Part shown: in pieces, positions 45,625 through 54,580 of the stretch | Layout of the letters: each line of letters opens with the position of its first letter | Position numbering within the stretch: the stretch's first letter is position 1 | Assembly: GCA_028687575.1 (NCBI GenBank) | Contig: JAQTZW010000006.1 | Location: 62,001 to 126,000, forward strand | From: Gallionella sp. | Lineage (GTDB): Bacteria > Pseudomonadota > Gammaproteobacteria > Burkholderiales > Gallionellaceae | DNA length: 64,000 bases | Direction of reading: 5' to 3' | Position numbers and translations under genes: made by a program | Notes under the pieces: generated by a model | What the model was told of the DNA's origin: nothing | What the model saw: the letters and a program-made list of their open reading frames with translations, nothing else | Database searches by the model: none

Positions 45625-45653
45625 TTGACAACAGAACGCTCGTTCTTTATATT
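45625..45653 (+). promoter_or_regulatory. Promoter of the lexA-like/umuDC operon
   Basis: TTGACA (45625-45630), a 17-base spacer and TATATT (45648-45653) form a near-consensus sigma-70 promoter. The spacer contains operator 1. The start of transcription would be near 45660, followed by operator 2 and the AGGAG ribosome site at 45674. Confidence 0.85.
45633..45646. promoter_or_regulatory. Operator 1, AGAAC-N4-GTTCT
   Basis: AGAACGCTCGTTCT is a perfect palindrome lying in the -35/-10 spacer. It resembles the GAAC-N4-GTTC SOS box of Gram-positive LexA rather than the CTGT-N8-ACAG box usual in beta- and gammaproteobacteria. Probably bound by the LexA-like product. Confidence 0.7.
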
Positions 45654-45657
45654 TCAC

Positions 45658-45671
45658 AGCACATTCGTTCT
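45658..45671. promoter_or_regulatory. Operator 2, AGCAC-N4-GTTCT
   Basis: AGCACATTCGTTCT is the same motif with one arm mismatch, 25 bp downstream of operator 1, overlapping the expected transcription start. The flanking bases agree as well (ACAG before both), supporting a true pair. Confidence 0.6.
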
Positions 45672-45684
45672 GTAGGAGATTGCC

Positions 45685-46293
45685 ATGACTGACAGCCATT
45701 CGACCAGCGCCGACGCGAAAGACCAACAGTACCTCAACAAACTCCAGGACTATTACTCGGATTGGAAGAGTATTCCGTCCTACGCCAAGCTGTGCGAGGT
45801 GTTCGGCATCGCCTCCAAATCCTGGGTGAAATCGGTGCTGGACCGGCTGTGCGAGGCGGGTTTCATCGAACGCACCCCGGACGGCGCGTGGATCCCTACC
45901 CGGCAATTCTTCGCACGCCCGCTGGCGGAGGCCACCGTTCAGGCCGGCATGCCGGTGTCGGTCACCGACACGCAGGGCGACTATCTGGTGATAGACGAGA
46001 TGCTGATAGATACCCCCTCACGCACCACGCTGATCACCGTCAAGGGCGATTCCATGATAGAGGCCGGCATCCATGACGGTGACATCGCAGTGGTGGAGAA
46101 ACGCCTGACCGCCAATGTGGGCGACATCGTGGTAGCCATCGTGGACAACGACTTCACGCTCAAGACACTGGCGCGCGAGAACGGCGAATACGTGCTGCTG
46201 CCGGCCAACCCTGCCTTTCCCATCATCCGCCCGCACGGCTCGCTGGAGATCTTCGGCGTGCTGACCGGGCTGGTGCGCAAATACCGGAGATGA
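45685..46293 (+). CDS. lexA: LexA-like SOS repressor (S24 peptidase)
   Basis: Protein of 202 residues. N-terminal winged helix (about 30-64, SYAKLCEVFGIASKSWVKSV) is unlike the usual LexA HTH in sequence. The C-terminal S24 domain has all autocleavage parts: scissile Ala87-Gly88 in VQAGMPV, nucleophile Ser123 in GDSMIEAGI and Lys160 in FTLKTLAREN. On RecA* activation such proteins cut themselves and free the operator. It heads the umuDC operon. It may be an additional LexA variant rather than the genome's main one, so the symbol is provisional. Confidence 0.85.
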   Translation: MTDSHSTSADAKDQQYLNKLQDYYSDWKSIPSYAKLCEVFGIASKSWVKSVLDRLCEAGFIERTPDGAWIPTRQFFARPLAEATVQAGMPVSVTDTQGDYLVIDEMLIDTPSRTTLITVKGDSMIEAGIHDGDIAVVEKRLTANVGDIVVAIVDNDFTLKTLARENGEYVLLPANPAFPIIRPHGSLEIFGVLTGLVRKYRR

Positions 46294-46298
46294 TAACC

Positions 46299-46778
46299 AT
46301 GCAACTGCCACTGGAACTGACATCACATCCGGCCCGGCGCTGCAATCATCCGGTGCTGCTGTCCATGACCCGCCCCAACCGCGAGATGCTGCACCGCCAG
46401 CGCGCCCTGCTGCGCCGCGCCGTCCCCGCTGGTTTTCCGTCACCCGCCGACGATTATGTGGAGCGCCGCCTGAGTCTGGACGAACATCTGGTCGAACACC
46501 GCGAATCCACCTTCTTCATGCGCGTCGCCGGTGAATCCATGTGCGGCATGGGCATCTACGATGGTGACCTGCTGGTGGTAGACCGGGCATTGCCCGCCAC
46601 GCCGGGCAGCGTGGTGATTGCCGTGGTGGACGGCGAATTCACCGTCAAGCAGTTGCTGCACACGCCGGACGGCATGACCCTGCGCGCCGCCCATCCCGAC
46701 TACCCGGACCTGCACATCCGCCCGGAACAGGATTTCTCCATCTGGGGCGTGGTGCGCTGGAACGTCCACAAGCTCTGA
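46299..46778 (+). CDS. umuD: UmuD, DNA polymerase V accessory protein
   Basis: The ATG at 46299 is favoured (GGAG nine bases before), giving 159 residues; an ATG at 46290 overlaps the lexA stop. Cleavage site Ala44-Gly45 in [15 protein letters not shown], Ser80 in [11 protein letters not shown] and Lys117 in FTVKQLL match UmuD. After RecA-stimulated self-cleavage UmuD'2 pairs with UmuC to form polymerase V. It lies 10 bp upstream of umuC. Confidence 0.92.
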   Translation: MQLPLELTSHPARRCNHPVLLSMTRPNREMLHRQRALLRRAVPAGFPSPADDYVERRLSLDEHLVEHRESTFFMRVAGESMCGMGIYDGDLLVVDRALPATPGSVVIAVVDGEFTVKQLLHTPDGMTLRAAHPDYPDLHIRPEQDFSIWGVVRWNVHKL

Positions 46779-46788
46779 CGCCTCCGCC

Positions 46789-48063
46789 ATGACGCGCGCG
46801 ATCGCACTGGTGGACTGCAACAACTTCTACGTATCCTGCGAACGCCTGTTCCAGCCGGCGCTGGAAGGTCGCCCGGTGGTGGTGCTGAGCAACAACGACG
46901 GCTGCGTGGTGTCGCGCTCGGCGGAAGTCAAGGCGCTGGGCGTGCCGATGGCCGTGCCGTGGTTCCAGCTGCGCGACCTCGCCAAACGACACGACATCAC
47001 AGCCTTCTCCTCCAACTACGCGCTGTATGCCGATCTTTCCGAGCGGGTGATGCGCCTACTGGCGCGACTCGCCCCCCATCAGGAAGTCTATTCGATAGAC
47101 GAATGTTTTCTGGAAATGACCGGCATGGCCGACCCTGGGGCCCATGCCCGGCAGATACGTCAGGCCGTGCGGCGCGACCTCGGCATACCGGTGTGCGTCG
47201 GCATCGCGACAAGCAAGACGCTGGCGAAGCTGGCCAACCATGTCGCCAAAAAGCATCCCGAACTGGAGGGCGTATGCGACTTCAACGCACTGGACAGCGT
47301 CACGCTGGACGCACTGCTGGCCGGCATAGCGGTCGGCGAGGTCTGGGGGGTGGGCCGGAAAAGCCAGCTGCGCCTGCAGGAAATGGGTATCGCCGACGTG
47401 CTGGCGCTGAAACGCGCCCCGGCCAAACGCATCCGCGCCGAATTCGGCGTGGTGATGGAGCGCACCCACACCGAATTGAATGGCATCGCCTGTCTGGAAA
47501 TGGGCGATCCCGCCGCGCCCCGACAGCAGATCATCTGCTCGCGTTCGTTTGGCGCACCGATCACCGCGCTGGCCGATCTGGAGCAGGCGGTCATCGCCTA
47601 CACCAGCCGCGCTGCCGAGAAATTGCGCCGCCAGCACTCGCTGGCCGCTTCCCTGCAAGTCTATATCCGCACCAATCCACACCAGCAGAATGCGCCACTC
47701 TACCAGCCGTTGCTCAACGTGCCGCTGGGCGAACCCACTGCCGACACGCGCCTGCTATGCCGCGCCGCGCTGTACGGCCTGCGCCGTATCTACCGCCCGG
47801 GCATGGCCTACCAGAAAGCGGGGGTCGCACTGTGCGACATCCTGCCAGGCGATGCCCGCCCACGCAGCCTGTTCGACGACGAGGCGGCAGAACGGCGCTC
47901 CGCCGCGCTGATGGAGACGCTGGATGCCATCAACCGCCGCATGGGCAGCGGCACGGTGCGCCTGCTGGGCGAGGGTGTCCACAAGGGATGGGCGATGAAG
48001 CGCGGCCACATGTCGCAACGCTTTACCACCGAATGGGACGAACTGGCAGTGGCGCGCACCTGA
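46789..48063 (+). CDS. umuC: UmuC, Y-family DNA polymerase V catalytic subunit
   Basis: Protein of 424 residues. Catalytic motifs: [16 protein letters not shown] (Asp near residue 7) and [12 protein letters not shown] (Asp-Glu, about 100); helix-hairpin-helix region [15 protein letters not shown]; little-finger and C-terminal DUF4113-type end [19 protein letters not shown]. It carries out error-prone translesion synthesis. The operon lexA-umuD-umuC would make mutagenesis self-controlled. A short tandem repeat begins at its stop codon. Confidence 0.95.
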   Translation: MTRAIALVDCNNFYVSCERLFQPALEGRPVVVLSNNDGCVVSRSAEVKALGVPMAVPWFQLRDLAKRHDITAFSSNYALYADLSERVMRLLARLAPHQEVYSIDECFLEMTGMADPGAHARQIRQAVRRDLGIPVCVGIATSKTLAKLANHVAKKHPELEGVCDFNALDSVTLDALLAGIAVGEVWGVGRKSQLRLQEMGIADVLALKRAPAKRIRAEFGVVMERTHTELNGIACLEMGDPAAPRQQIICSRSFGAPITALADLEQAVIAYTSRAAEKLRRQHSLAASLQVYIRTNPHQQNAPLYQPLLNVPLGEPTADTRLLCRAALYGLRRIYRPGMAYQKAGVALCDILPGDARPRSLFDDEAAERRSAALMETLDAINRRMGSGTVRLLGEGVHKGWAMKRGHMSQRFTTEWDELAVART

Positions 48064-48112
48064 TCCAACCTGACCTGATCCAACCTGACCTGACCCGACC
48101 CGACCCGACCCG
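48060..48112. repeat. Short tandem repeats at the end of umuC
   Basis: Two copies of the 15-mer CTGATCCAACCTGAC, the first including the umuC stop, followed by CTGAC and about three copies of the 5-mer CCGAC. A likely slippage-prone tract. Confidence 0.85.
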
Positions 48113-48150
48113 CACAAAAAAAAGCCCGGACGATCACTCGTCCGGGCTTT
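48113..48150 (-). terminator. Intrinsic terminator of efp
   Basis: Stem AAAGCCCGGACGA/TCGTCCGGGCTTT with a four-base loop. On the minus strand it is followed by a run of eight T, a strong terminator for efp; on the + strand only three T end the stem, so it probably also slows umuC transcripts. Confidence 0.9.
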
Positions 48151-48172
48151 GCTGTGACGCAATCAGGGTCGC

Positions 48173-48727
48173 TTAAGCGCGCTTCCTGAATTCGTTGGTG
48201 CGAGTGTCGATCTCGATCTTGTCACCGATCTCGATGAATGCCGCAACCGGCAACTCAAAACCGCCGTTGATCTTGGCAGGCTTCATCACCTTGCCGGAAG
48301 TGTCGCCGCGCACTGCTGGCTCGGTGTAGATCACTTCGCGCACGATGGTGTTGGGCAACTCGACGGAGATCGCCTTGTCGTTGTAGAACACCACTTCACA
48401 AGGCATGCCGTCTTCAACGTAGTTGATCGCATCGCCCATGCTTTCGAGTTCGATTTCGTACTGGTTGTACTCTTCGTCCATGAACACGTACATCGGCTCA
48501 GCGAAGTAAGAATAAGTGCATTCCTTGCGATCCAGAATGATCTGGTCGAATTTGTCGTCTGCGCTGTAGACGGTTTCCTTGCCGGCTTCAGTCAGCAGAT
48601 TCTTCATCTTCATCTTGACCACGGAACCGTTACGGCCTGAACGGCTGTATTCCGCCTTCAGAATAACCATAGGCTCACCGTCCACCGAAATGACGTTGCC
48701 TGCACGTAGTTCTTGTGCTGTTTTCAT
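48173..48727 (-). CDS. efp: Elongation factor P (Arg32 type)
   Basis: The ATG at 48727 ([10 protein letters not shown]) gives 185 residues and places the tip arginine at position 32, in [11 protein letters not shown]; the ATG two codons earlier is less likely. EF-P relieves ribosome stalling at polyproline. In beta- and some gammaproteobacteria Arg32 is rhamnosylated by EarP, whose gene is adjacent. All three EF-P domains are complete. Confidence 0.96.
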   Translation of the reverse strand: MKTAQELRAGNVISVDGEPMVILKAEYSRSGRNGSVVKMKMKNLLTEAGKETVYSADDKFDQIILDRKECTYSYFAEPMYVFMDEEYNQYEIELESMGDAINYVEDGMPCEVVFYNDKAISVELPNTIVREVIYTEPAVRGDTSGKVMKPAKINGGFELPVAAFIEIGDKIEIDTRTNEFRKRA

Positions 48728-48729
48728 AT

Positions 48730-49950
48730 TCACTGCCCCTCAATTTTGAAGGCGCGCATTCTACCGACTTCCCCAAAAAAATCCAGCAAATTCAAAGCAA
48801 GATTGTTGGCGGACAATTCCTGCGCCCAGTCTAACGAGCGCTGCCCCACTTCCCCGCACGCCGCGTCGAATGCCGGCCATGCCGCGCCCGCCCCGCCCCC
48901 GCCGTTCCATGCCTGCCACAAGCCTTGCACAGCCTGTGCCGCAGCCGGGCTGAGCGACGCACTGTAATGATCGAGAAAGGCTTGCAGCTTCTGCCAGTGC
49001 ACCCCGTCATCCTGCGGATAAATCTGCCAGACGAAAGGTTTGCCGGCCCACTGCGCCCGCACGCAGGAATCCTCGCCACGCACGAAATTCACATCGCAGG
49101 CCCACAGCAGCGCGTCGTAATCCTGCTGGCGCACGAACGGCAGCACACACACTTCAAGATTGCCGCGCCGGTAGCGCTTGCCGGCCTGCGACGCGTCGTC
49201 TCCGAAATGACGGCCCACCTGCGGCAGGATGCGCCCCTCGGGAACCAGACACAGCACCGGCTGTGCGCCGCGCTGCCACACCTCGAACAGGCCGGCCAAC
49301 GCGTCGTTTTCGTAACCGAACAGCGACACTTTCAGCGCCCCCGCGTCCGGCACTTCCAAACCAACCGAGCGCCAGAAGCGCTGCTGCTGCGTGGTATCTG
49401 CCCAAAAGGCATCCCGCCTTGCCAGTAGGTCGTGCTCCAGCAGCAGGCCGCCGGTGCGACGGGTAAAGCCGGGGAAGAAGAAATAGCGGGTCAGCGGAGG
49501 ACGCGGCGACGGCAGACGGTGACAGCCCTCCACCCACTGCTCAGCGCTCAGGTATTCCAGATTGATCCACACCGGCGGCGGCTTCCGAGCCGCCATCGCC
49601 GCCAGATAGGCTTCCGGCAGTTTGCAGCCGAACGCATCTATCACCAGATCGGCTGCCAACACGGCAGAAAAATCTTCGCCCCAATGGCGCACCTCGACCC
49701 CGCAACAAGTCTGCTGCACCAACCCGGCATCGGCTACCGGGCAAATTTTGGCGAAACTTGCCAGCTCGTCCACCCACAACCGCACGACCAGCGGCAACTC
49801 GTCGGCCAGTTGTCGAGCCAGCCGCCAGGCAACGCCGATGTCGCCGTAGTTGTCTATAACGTTGCAGAAGATGTCGCAGGTAATCGGAATTGCGCCTGCT
49901 GGCGGTGCCGCCTGCACCTGTGGTGTCGAGTAAGTCATCATGACGCGCAT
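48730..49950 (-). CDS. earP: EF-P arginine rhamnosyltransferase
   Basis: Protein of 406 residues; ATG codons at 49941 and 49938 are also possible starts. The N-terminal Rossmann part begins [22 protein letters not shown] with the two catalytic-site Asp residues known in EarP; the C-terminal nucleotide-sugar site is [24 protein letters not shown], with the catalytic Glu in GED. It transfers rhamnose from dTDP-rhamnose to Arg32 of EF-P. It ends two bases before the efp start codon, so the modifier is made first in a two-gene operon. Confidence 0.95.
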   Translation of the reverse strand: MRVMMTYSTPQVQAAPPAGAIPITCDIFCNVIDNYGDIGVAWRLARQLADELPLVVRLWVDELASFAKICPVADAGLVQQTCCGVEVRHWGEDFSAVLAADLVIDAFGCKLPEAYLAAMAARKPPPVWINLEYLSAEQWVEGCHRLPSPRPPLTRYFFFPGFTRRTGGLLLEHDLLARRDAFWADTTQQQRFWRSVGLEVPDAGALKVSLFGYENDALAGLFEVWQRGAQPVLCLVPEGRILPQVGRHFGDDASQAGKRYRRGNLEVCVLPFVRQQDYDALLWACDVNFVRGEDSCVRAQWAGKPFVWQIYPQDDGVHWQKLQAFLDHYSASLSPAAAQAVQGLWQAWNGGGGAGAAWPAFDAACGEVGQRSLDWAQELSANNLALNLLDFFGEVGRMRAFKIEGQ

Positions 49951-50231
49951 TATGACTTACCGCCCCGCCGTATGCTCACGACAACTAGGCAACCGGAAAA
50001 TCCGCAGACCCCTATCCAGCCCATCGCAAACGATTCCGAAGGGGCAAAAATCCGTACCGCTCATCCCCGCAATACTGCCTTTCATCCGCGTCAGACACCG
50101 GTCATCGCCCGCGCCCAACCGCCTGTAAATCAGACCGTTTTCCGCTATTGACGCCCCCCGATACCGACTGGAGAATGCAGGCCGCAACACCAAACAACCC
50201 ACGAAATAACTCTCTGTAAAGGAAGAACAAA

Positions 50232-50651
50232 ATGAATAAGCTGTCTGCCGTTCTGATCGCCCTGCTGGCCTCCGTGAGCCTGTCCGCCCACGCCGACGTC
50301 ATCACCGCCCAACAGGCCGCCAACGACTACGGCGTATTTGCCAAACGGCTCAACCCGAATTCCACCCTGTCAGCCGACGCTGGTCGCGCTTTCTACACCA
50401 AGAAAGTGGTCGTCAACGGCAAGGACGTTTCCTGCTCTTCCTGCCACACCGACAATCCGGCCAATACCGGCAAGCACAACGTGACCGGCAATCCGATCAA
50501 GCCGATGGCACCTTCAGTGAATCCGCAGCGCTTCTCCGACATCAATAAATCGGAAAAGAACTTCACCAATCACTGCAAGGATTTGTACGGCAAGAATTGT
50601 AGCCCGCAGGATAAAGGCGACTTCGTCACCTACCTGCTGACCACCAAGTAA
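50232..50651 (+). CDS. Small periplasmic cytochrome c, DUF1924 (SHP-like)
   Basis: Protein of 139 residues with AAAGGAAG before the ATG. Sec signal (1-22, ending SAHA-D) and one haem motif CSSCH (68-72). The following NVTGNPIKPMAPSVNPQRF and the C-terminal CKDLYGKNCSPQDKGDFVTYLL match DUF1924, the family of sphaeroides haem protein (SHP), a high-spin cytochrome that can bind oxygen or NO. SHP genes often neighbour a diheme cytochrome c and a cytochrome b; here the nearest are 1.4 kb away and in the opposite orientation. Followed by tandem terminator-like hairpins. Confidence 0.85.
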   Translation: MNKLSAVLIALLASVSLSAHADVITAQQAANDYGVFAKRLNPNSTLSADAGRAFYTKKVVVNGKDVSCSSCHTDNPANTGKHNVTGNPIKPMAPSVNPQRFSDINKSEKNFTNHCKDLYGKNCSPQDKGDFVTYLLTTK

Positions 50652-50702
50652 CCAAGCTTTCCGCAGTACCCTCTCCAACCTCCCCGCAGTACCCCCCCTT
50701 GG

Positions 50703-50787
50703 CCCGCCTCTGGCGGGTCATTTTTTTGTCTGTCTCGCCTCTGGCGGGTCATTTTTACCCGCCACGCCTTTGGTAGGTCATTCTTTC
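50703..50787 (+). repeat. Three direct repeats with terminator-like hairpins
   Basis: CGCCTCTGGCGGGTCATTTTT occurs at 50705 and 50736 and, diverged, at 50765 (CGCCTTTGGTAGGTCATTCTT). The first forms the stem CCCGCC-TCT-GGCGGG followed by T-rich sequence and is a plausible terminator for the DUF1924 gene. The rest of the stretch 50652-50903 shows no gene. Confidence 0.75.
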
Positions 50788-50903
50788 GTCGCGACTCATT
50801 CTGTCGCACCCCTCCGGGATAATAATGCCGAATGAATAGAGGTGATTGTGTGAGCCTGCTGCGGTTCTGACAGGCTCTCACGAACCGAATAAGTCGCAAT
50901 TGC

Positions 50904-51074
50904 CTAATGGAATACGTCCGTATTGGCTTCATCCCTCAGGGCGATCAAGGGAGTAAAGCGATTGACCATTTTCGCCAATCTGTCTGGCAATTTGTCATCG
51001 TCGCCACCTACAATTTGACACTGCTCATCGTAGGCAAGCAAGCAGGCCAATAGGGCGATGTTGAAAATTTTCAT
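50904..51074 (-). CDS. Hypothetical 56-residue protein
   Basis: Open frame after the metallophosphoesterase gene, starting with MKIFNIALLACLLAYDEQCQ and continuing with GGDDDKLPDRLAKMVNRF. There is one short hydrophobic segment, possibly a cleaved signal. I do not recognise it, the ribosome site is weak, and it may be a fragment of a longer lost gene. Confidence 0.3.
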   Translation of the reverse strand: MKIFNIALLACLLAYDEQCQIVGGDDDKLPDRLAKMVNRFTPLIALRDEANTDVFH

Positions 51075-51090
51075 TGGAATAGAGGCATCG

Positions 51091-51915
51091 TCATTGCAAA
51101 CCCACCTCAAAAACCGTCAACTCAGGAACGGAACCAACACGCAGAGGGACTACGGTCGTGCCGATGCCGCGTGAAATGTAGAGCCTGCCGTAACGTGTGT
51201 CGTACCAACCGCGATTGTACGTGCCACTGCCGGGCGGAGTTTCAATGGGGCTGCCAAAAATCGTCACCTGTCCGCCATGTGTATGTCCGGACAGGCTCAA
51301 TAAATAGGGCGGATTTGCTATTGGCGCCGTTAAAGGGGCGCCGAAGAATCCAGGAGAATGTTCAACCAGAATCTTTCCCTCCGTATCGTCCTTCTCACAA
51401 CGATGCTGCGCCTTGTCGAGTTTGGGCTTGCCTGAAAGCGCATCGTCCAGCCCGACAAACGCCAAGCTACGATTTCCGAAGTGGACGACATGGCAGTCGT
51501 TCACCAGAAATTCGACTTGGTGCCGGGCGTACAGTTTTGCAAGCGTCTTGAAATCAACCTCGCTCCAGTATTCCCAGTTGCCCGGCACCGCAATTTTTTG
51601 CACAGGGCCGAGTTCATTCAGAAAGGTTTCCAGTGCGGGTAAGCTGTCCTGCCTGTCCACAATATCGCCAGACAATACAATCACATCCGGCTTGACCGCC
51701 ACAGTACGCTGCGCCACCGCGCGCCGAATCTCATCCATGGTCCGCAAATGCAGATCGGAAATCTGCACGATACGCACTCTGGACTGAGCAAACGCATCGC
51801 CCACCGTGTGATGTGTCACCTCAAGCTGGAAAGGCTCGACGAATGCGCCATAGCCATACAGCCCGACGATCGGCAGCAAAAGCAGCGCGTACCCAACCAG
51901 GGTTTTGAGTTTCAT
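51091..51915 (-). CDS. Membrane-anchored metallophosphoesterase (YkuE-like)
   Basis: Protein of 274 residues. N-terminal hydrophobic helix (about 6-26). Metal-binding motifs of calcineurin-like phosphoesterases follow: IVQISDLHL (about 50), VIVLSGDIVD, GNWEYW (the usual GNHE/GNHD has Trp for the first His) and LSGHTHGGQ. Family members act on phospholipids, UDP-diacylglucosamine or phosphodiesters at the membrane; the substrate here is unknown. Confidence 0.85.
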   Translation of the reverse strand: MKLKTLVGYALLLLPIVGLYGYGAFVEPFQLEVTHHTVGDAFAQSRVRIVQISDLHLRTMDEIRRAVAQRTVAVKPDVIVLSGDIVDRQDSLPALETFLNELGPVQKIAVPGNWEYWSEVDFKTLAKLYARHQVEFLVNDCHVVHFGNRSLAFVGLDDALSGKPKLDKAQHRCEKDDTEGKILVEHSPGFFGAPLTAPIANPPYLLSLSGHTHGGQVTIFGSPIETPPGSGTYNRGWYDTRYGRLYISRGIGTTVVPLRVGSVPELTVFEVGLQ

Positions 51916-52015
51916 TTCTCAGCTCTCGTCACTTTCCAAAGCAGATAATCCATTGGGCTAGATATGACTGCGCATAACTAGCAACTTGGCCTTAATTCGG
52001 CCTCCTATCCCATCC

Positions 52016-53665
52016 TCATCTTGCCGCACGGCGATGGAAGCGATGACAACTTTCGCAGGCGGTTGCCAGCTTGCCGGCAACGGATTTGCCTCCGGCGTGG
52101 CAACTGCGGCACTTACTGATGTCGGGCATCGAAATATCCGCGCTGGACTGCGAATTCTGCTTGTCGTGGCAATCCTGACATTTCATCGTGGCGTGTCGTG
52201 TGTGCGAAAAGCGCGCGCCGGGTTGCCAGTCGGGATTGACGCGTACAGGCGCGACCTGCCAGGGCGTATCCGCCTCCCCGCCCGGCGTGATCTCGTGACA
52301 TTCGCGGCACTGTCCTTTCCCGCCGAACAGCGAAGTTTCGGCATCCTTGCGCGCCAGTTCGAGCGCACAACGGTGCATGTGCTGCACGACATCCTGCCCC
52401 GCTGTGGCCGGCCCACACGCCGCCCGATTTTCGGCAGATTCGGCCAGCCAGGACGTATACCCCTCGCGCAGCCGGCCCATCGCCGCAGACACGGAGCCGT
52501 GCGGCACGCGCCCGTCCAGCGGTTCGGCAAGGTCCAGCCGGTGGCAGCCCGACTGCTGGCAGGACTGGCGCATGGTCATCGGCACGAAATGCTCGCCAGC
52601 CGCATCCGGCTTATGGCAATCGCGGCACTGCATCACCGTGTCGCCCCCCGGCGTTGACACGCCAGACCTATCCAGATGCACCTTGTGGGAGTATTTCAGG
52701 CCGGGCTGCTCCTGCGGCAGGGCGCCAATCGGCACACGCCGCACGCCTGCACCGTCCGGCAGAGTCAGATGAAAGTTCGGATGGCTGGATGAAAAGTCGC
52801 GCGCATCGGCCAGTTTGCTCCCCGCGTTCCGATGCTTGATGTCGCCGTGGCAGCTCACGCAGCGCGCGCGGTCATTTCCCGGCGCGCCGTGTTGCAGCCG
52901 CTCGCGCCCCTGATGGTCGGCGTGACAGGCGGTGCAGCGCAATTCGCCCGCCACCTGCTGCTGAAGTTTCGCATCGGACAGATGCCCGCCCATCTCGCGG
53001 TGACAGCCGGTGCAGGTCTGGTCGGCGACAGGCCGGAACAGCGCGGTGTGACAGGTCGAACATTTGATCCCGGACAGCGCGTGACCGCCCGCCAGCGGCC
53101 CCGGACTCCAGACCCCGCTCAGACTGGCCGGCAACGCGTCCTGCACGGTCGCCAGCGCGTTTGAGGTGATCGGCAGCGCACGCAACACCGGCAGCAACAG
53201 GAACACCAGCAGGATGCAGGCGGCAAGCGTCAGCCCCAGCTTGCGCTTGGAAAAGCCCAGCGCATCCAGCGAAACCGGCAGCTCCCGGCGGTCCGACGCG
53301 CTATCGTTAGTCGCGACATGCTCGACCGCAAGCGCCAGATCGCAACCTGCGGGGGCGGCCTCGACCACGATCCGGTAAGGGCCTACCTCCACGGTGACGT
53401 CCGGTTGCAGGGTCGCCGTCGGACTGAGGTATCCGTTGATCTTGAGCGCCTCATCACCCTGCGCCGCGATGCGCAACGCGCCGCGCTCGGTGCGCCGCAC
53501 TTCGGCATGTTGCAGGGCGACGCGATGGTCGGGCAGATGGATGGCGCAGCCGGCATCCCGGCCCAACTGCAACGCCTCAGCAGCGACCCGGCGCTCGCGG
53601 CGCAGCGGCAGCCCCTGGGGATTGCGCGTCACTTCGATCAGCAGACAGGAGATCATCGCGCTCAC
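52016..53665 (-). CDS. Multihaem cytochrome c with N-terminal FHA domain
   Basis: Protein of 549 residues. Residues 20-105 form an FHA-like domain (LQLGRDAGCAIHLPDHRVAL, then QHAEV and INGYLSP); Gly-Arg, His53 and Asn-Gly are kept, but the usual Ser before xxH is Ala. One membrane helix (about 141-164) follows, then a periplasmic region with nine CXXCH motifs (CSTCH, CTGCH, CTACH, CVSCH, CRDCH, CRECH, CQDCH, CRSCH, CESCH) and one CX4CH (CQQSGCH). The FHA part is cytoplasmic. It overlaps the cytochrome b gene by 4 bp. An FHA domain fused to a multihaem cytochrome is unusual: it suggests a phosphorylation-dependent partner controlling electron flow. Confidence 0.85.
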   Translation of the reverse strand: MSAMISCLLIEVTRNPQGLPLRRERRVAAEALQLGRDAGCAIHLPDHRVALQHAEVRRTERGALRIAAQGDEALKINGYLSPTATLQPDVTVEVGPYRIVVEAAPAGCDLALAVEHVATNDSASDRRELPVSLDALGFSKRKLGLTLAACILLVFLLLPVLRALPITSNALATVQDALPASLSGVWSPGPLAGGHALSGIKCSTCHTALFRPVADQTCTGCHREMGGHLSDAKLQQQVAGELRCTACHADHQGRERLQHGAPGNDRARCVSCHGDIKHRNAGSKLADARDFSSSHPNFHLTLPDGAGVRRVPIGALPQEQPGLKYSHKVHLDRSGVSTPGGDTVMQCRDCHKPDAAGEHFVPMTMRQSCQQSGCHRLDLAEPLDGRVPHGSVSAAMGRLREGYTSWLAESAENRAACGPATAGQDVVQHMHRCALELARKDAETSLFGGKGQCRECHEITPGGEADTPWQVAPVRVNPDWQPGARFSHTRHATMKCQDCHDKQNSQSSADISMPDISKCRSCHAGGKSVAGKLATACESCHRFHRRAAR

Positions 53666-54552
53666 CAGAAGTAATAGACCGTAAAAACATGCGCCACGAG
53701 TGCCGCCAGCAGGGCGATGCCGAGCGGCGCGTGCAACCTCAGCCAGACCGTCATGCGCGCCCGCAACATGATGTCGGCGCGGGCGCGCAGCAGCATTCCT
53801 TCCTTGCGCGACAGCGCCTCATAAAGATCGCGCAGCGCCGCCTGCTCTGCCGGCTCACGGCATTTCCCCGCCAGTTCCGGCAGGCGCTGCAACGCGGCAT
53901 GGGTCGGGCAGTCGCGCTGCACGCCGCTCAACTGCTGCCAGAGATCGCCGCCCACGCGCGTCTCCCGGCAGGCTGCCCGCACCAGCGCGTTGACCTCGTC
54001 CGGCAGTTGCAGCGCGCGCGCCTCCGCCGAGCGATCTAGTTCCGCGACCTTCAGCAGCAGGTCGGCCAGCGTCTCCCCGCCCAGGTTGGCGGTCAGCCGT
54101 GCCGGGAGGGTCAGGTAGGCGTACAGCCCGTAGCCGCCGCTGGCCATCACCAGCACCATCAGCGCGTAAGGCAGGGTGTGCACGTTCCAGCCGAACTCAA
54201 AACCGCTGTGCAGCGTCGCCAGCACCAGCAACAGCCCGCCCAGATAGACGTGTGCCGATAGCCAGCCTTGCAAGGTCGCACCCTCGCCCCTGGCAACCCG
54301 CCCGGCTTTCCTGCGCCAGCCGAAACCGCGCCGTGCGACACCATAAAACATCAGCACCAGCAACAGCAGCGTCGCCGCGATGCCCAGCCCGTAGCCCGCG
54401 ACCGTGCCGCCATACCCCGGACTGCCGGCCTCGCCGCCCGCCAGATAGACCGTGACCGCCAGCAGTGCAGCCGCCGCCGTCGCCTTCAGATAACGGGCGT
54501 TGCGGTAAGTCAGCAGCGTGGCATCACGGTTCAGGTTCAGGTTCGGGTTCAT
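53662..54552 (-). CDS. Inner-membrane cytochrome b, four to five helices
   Basis: About 296 residues from the ATG at 54552, preceded by GGAGAGAG; a longer frame from 54591 overlaps the upstream gene. Hydrophobic segments occur near 25-45, 55-80, 100-125, 130-150 and 270-290. Histidines suitable as haem ligands are paired in helices: SAHVYLGGLLLVLATLHSGF and LRLHAPLGIALLAALVAHVF. A soluble loop of about 110 residues lies between. Such proteins pass electrons across the membrane from a cytoplasmic flavoprotein to periplasmic haems. Confidence 0.78.
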   Translation of the reverse strand: MNPNLNLNRDATLLTYRNARYLKATAAAALLAVTVYLAGGEAGSPGYGGTVAGYGLGIAATLLLLVLMFYGVARRGFGWRRKAGRVARGEGATLQGWLSAHVYLGGLLLVLATLHSGFEFGWNVHTLPYALMVLVMASGGYGLYAYLTLPARLTANLGGETLADLLLKVAELDRSAEARALQLPDEVNALVRAACRETRVGGDLWQQLSGVQRDCPTHAALQRLPELAGKCREPAEQAALRDLYEALSRKEGMLLRARADIMLRARMTVWLRLHAPLGIALLAALVAHVFTVYYFW

Positions 54553-54580
54553 CTGGCTCTCTCTCCGATTCGCAGGCAGT

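Noticed and set aside
45622-45634. CTGTTGACAACAG as a canonical proteobacterial LexA box
   Set aside because: The spacing between CTGT and ACAG is five bases instead of eight, and it overlaps the -35 box. The GAAC-N4-GTTC type motif fits better and occurs twice.
49951-50231. Small open frames between earP and the DUF1924 gene
   Set aside because: Short, without ribosome sites, low-complexity; the stretch is best read as the divergent promoter region.
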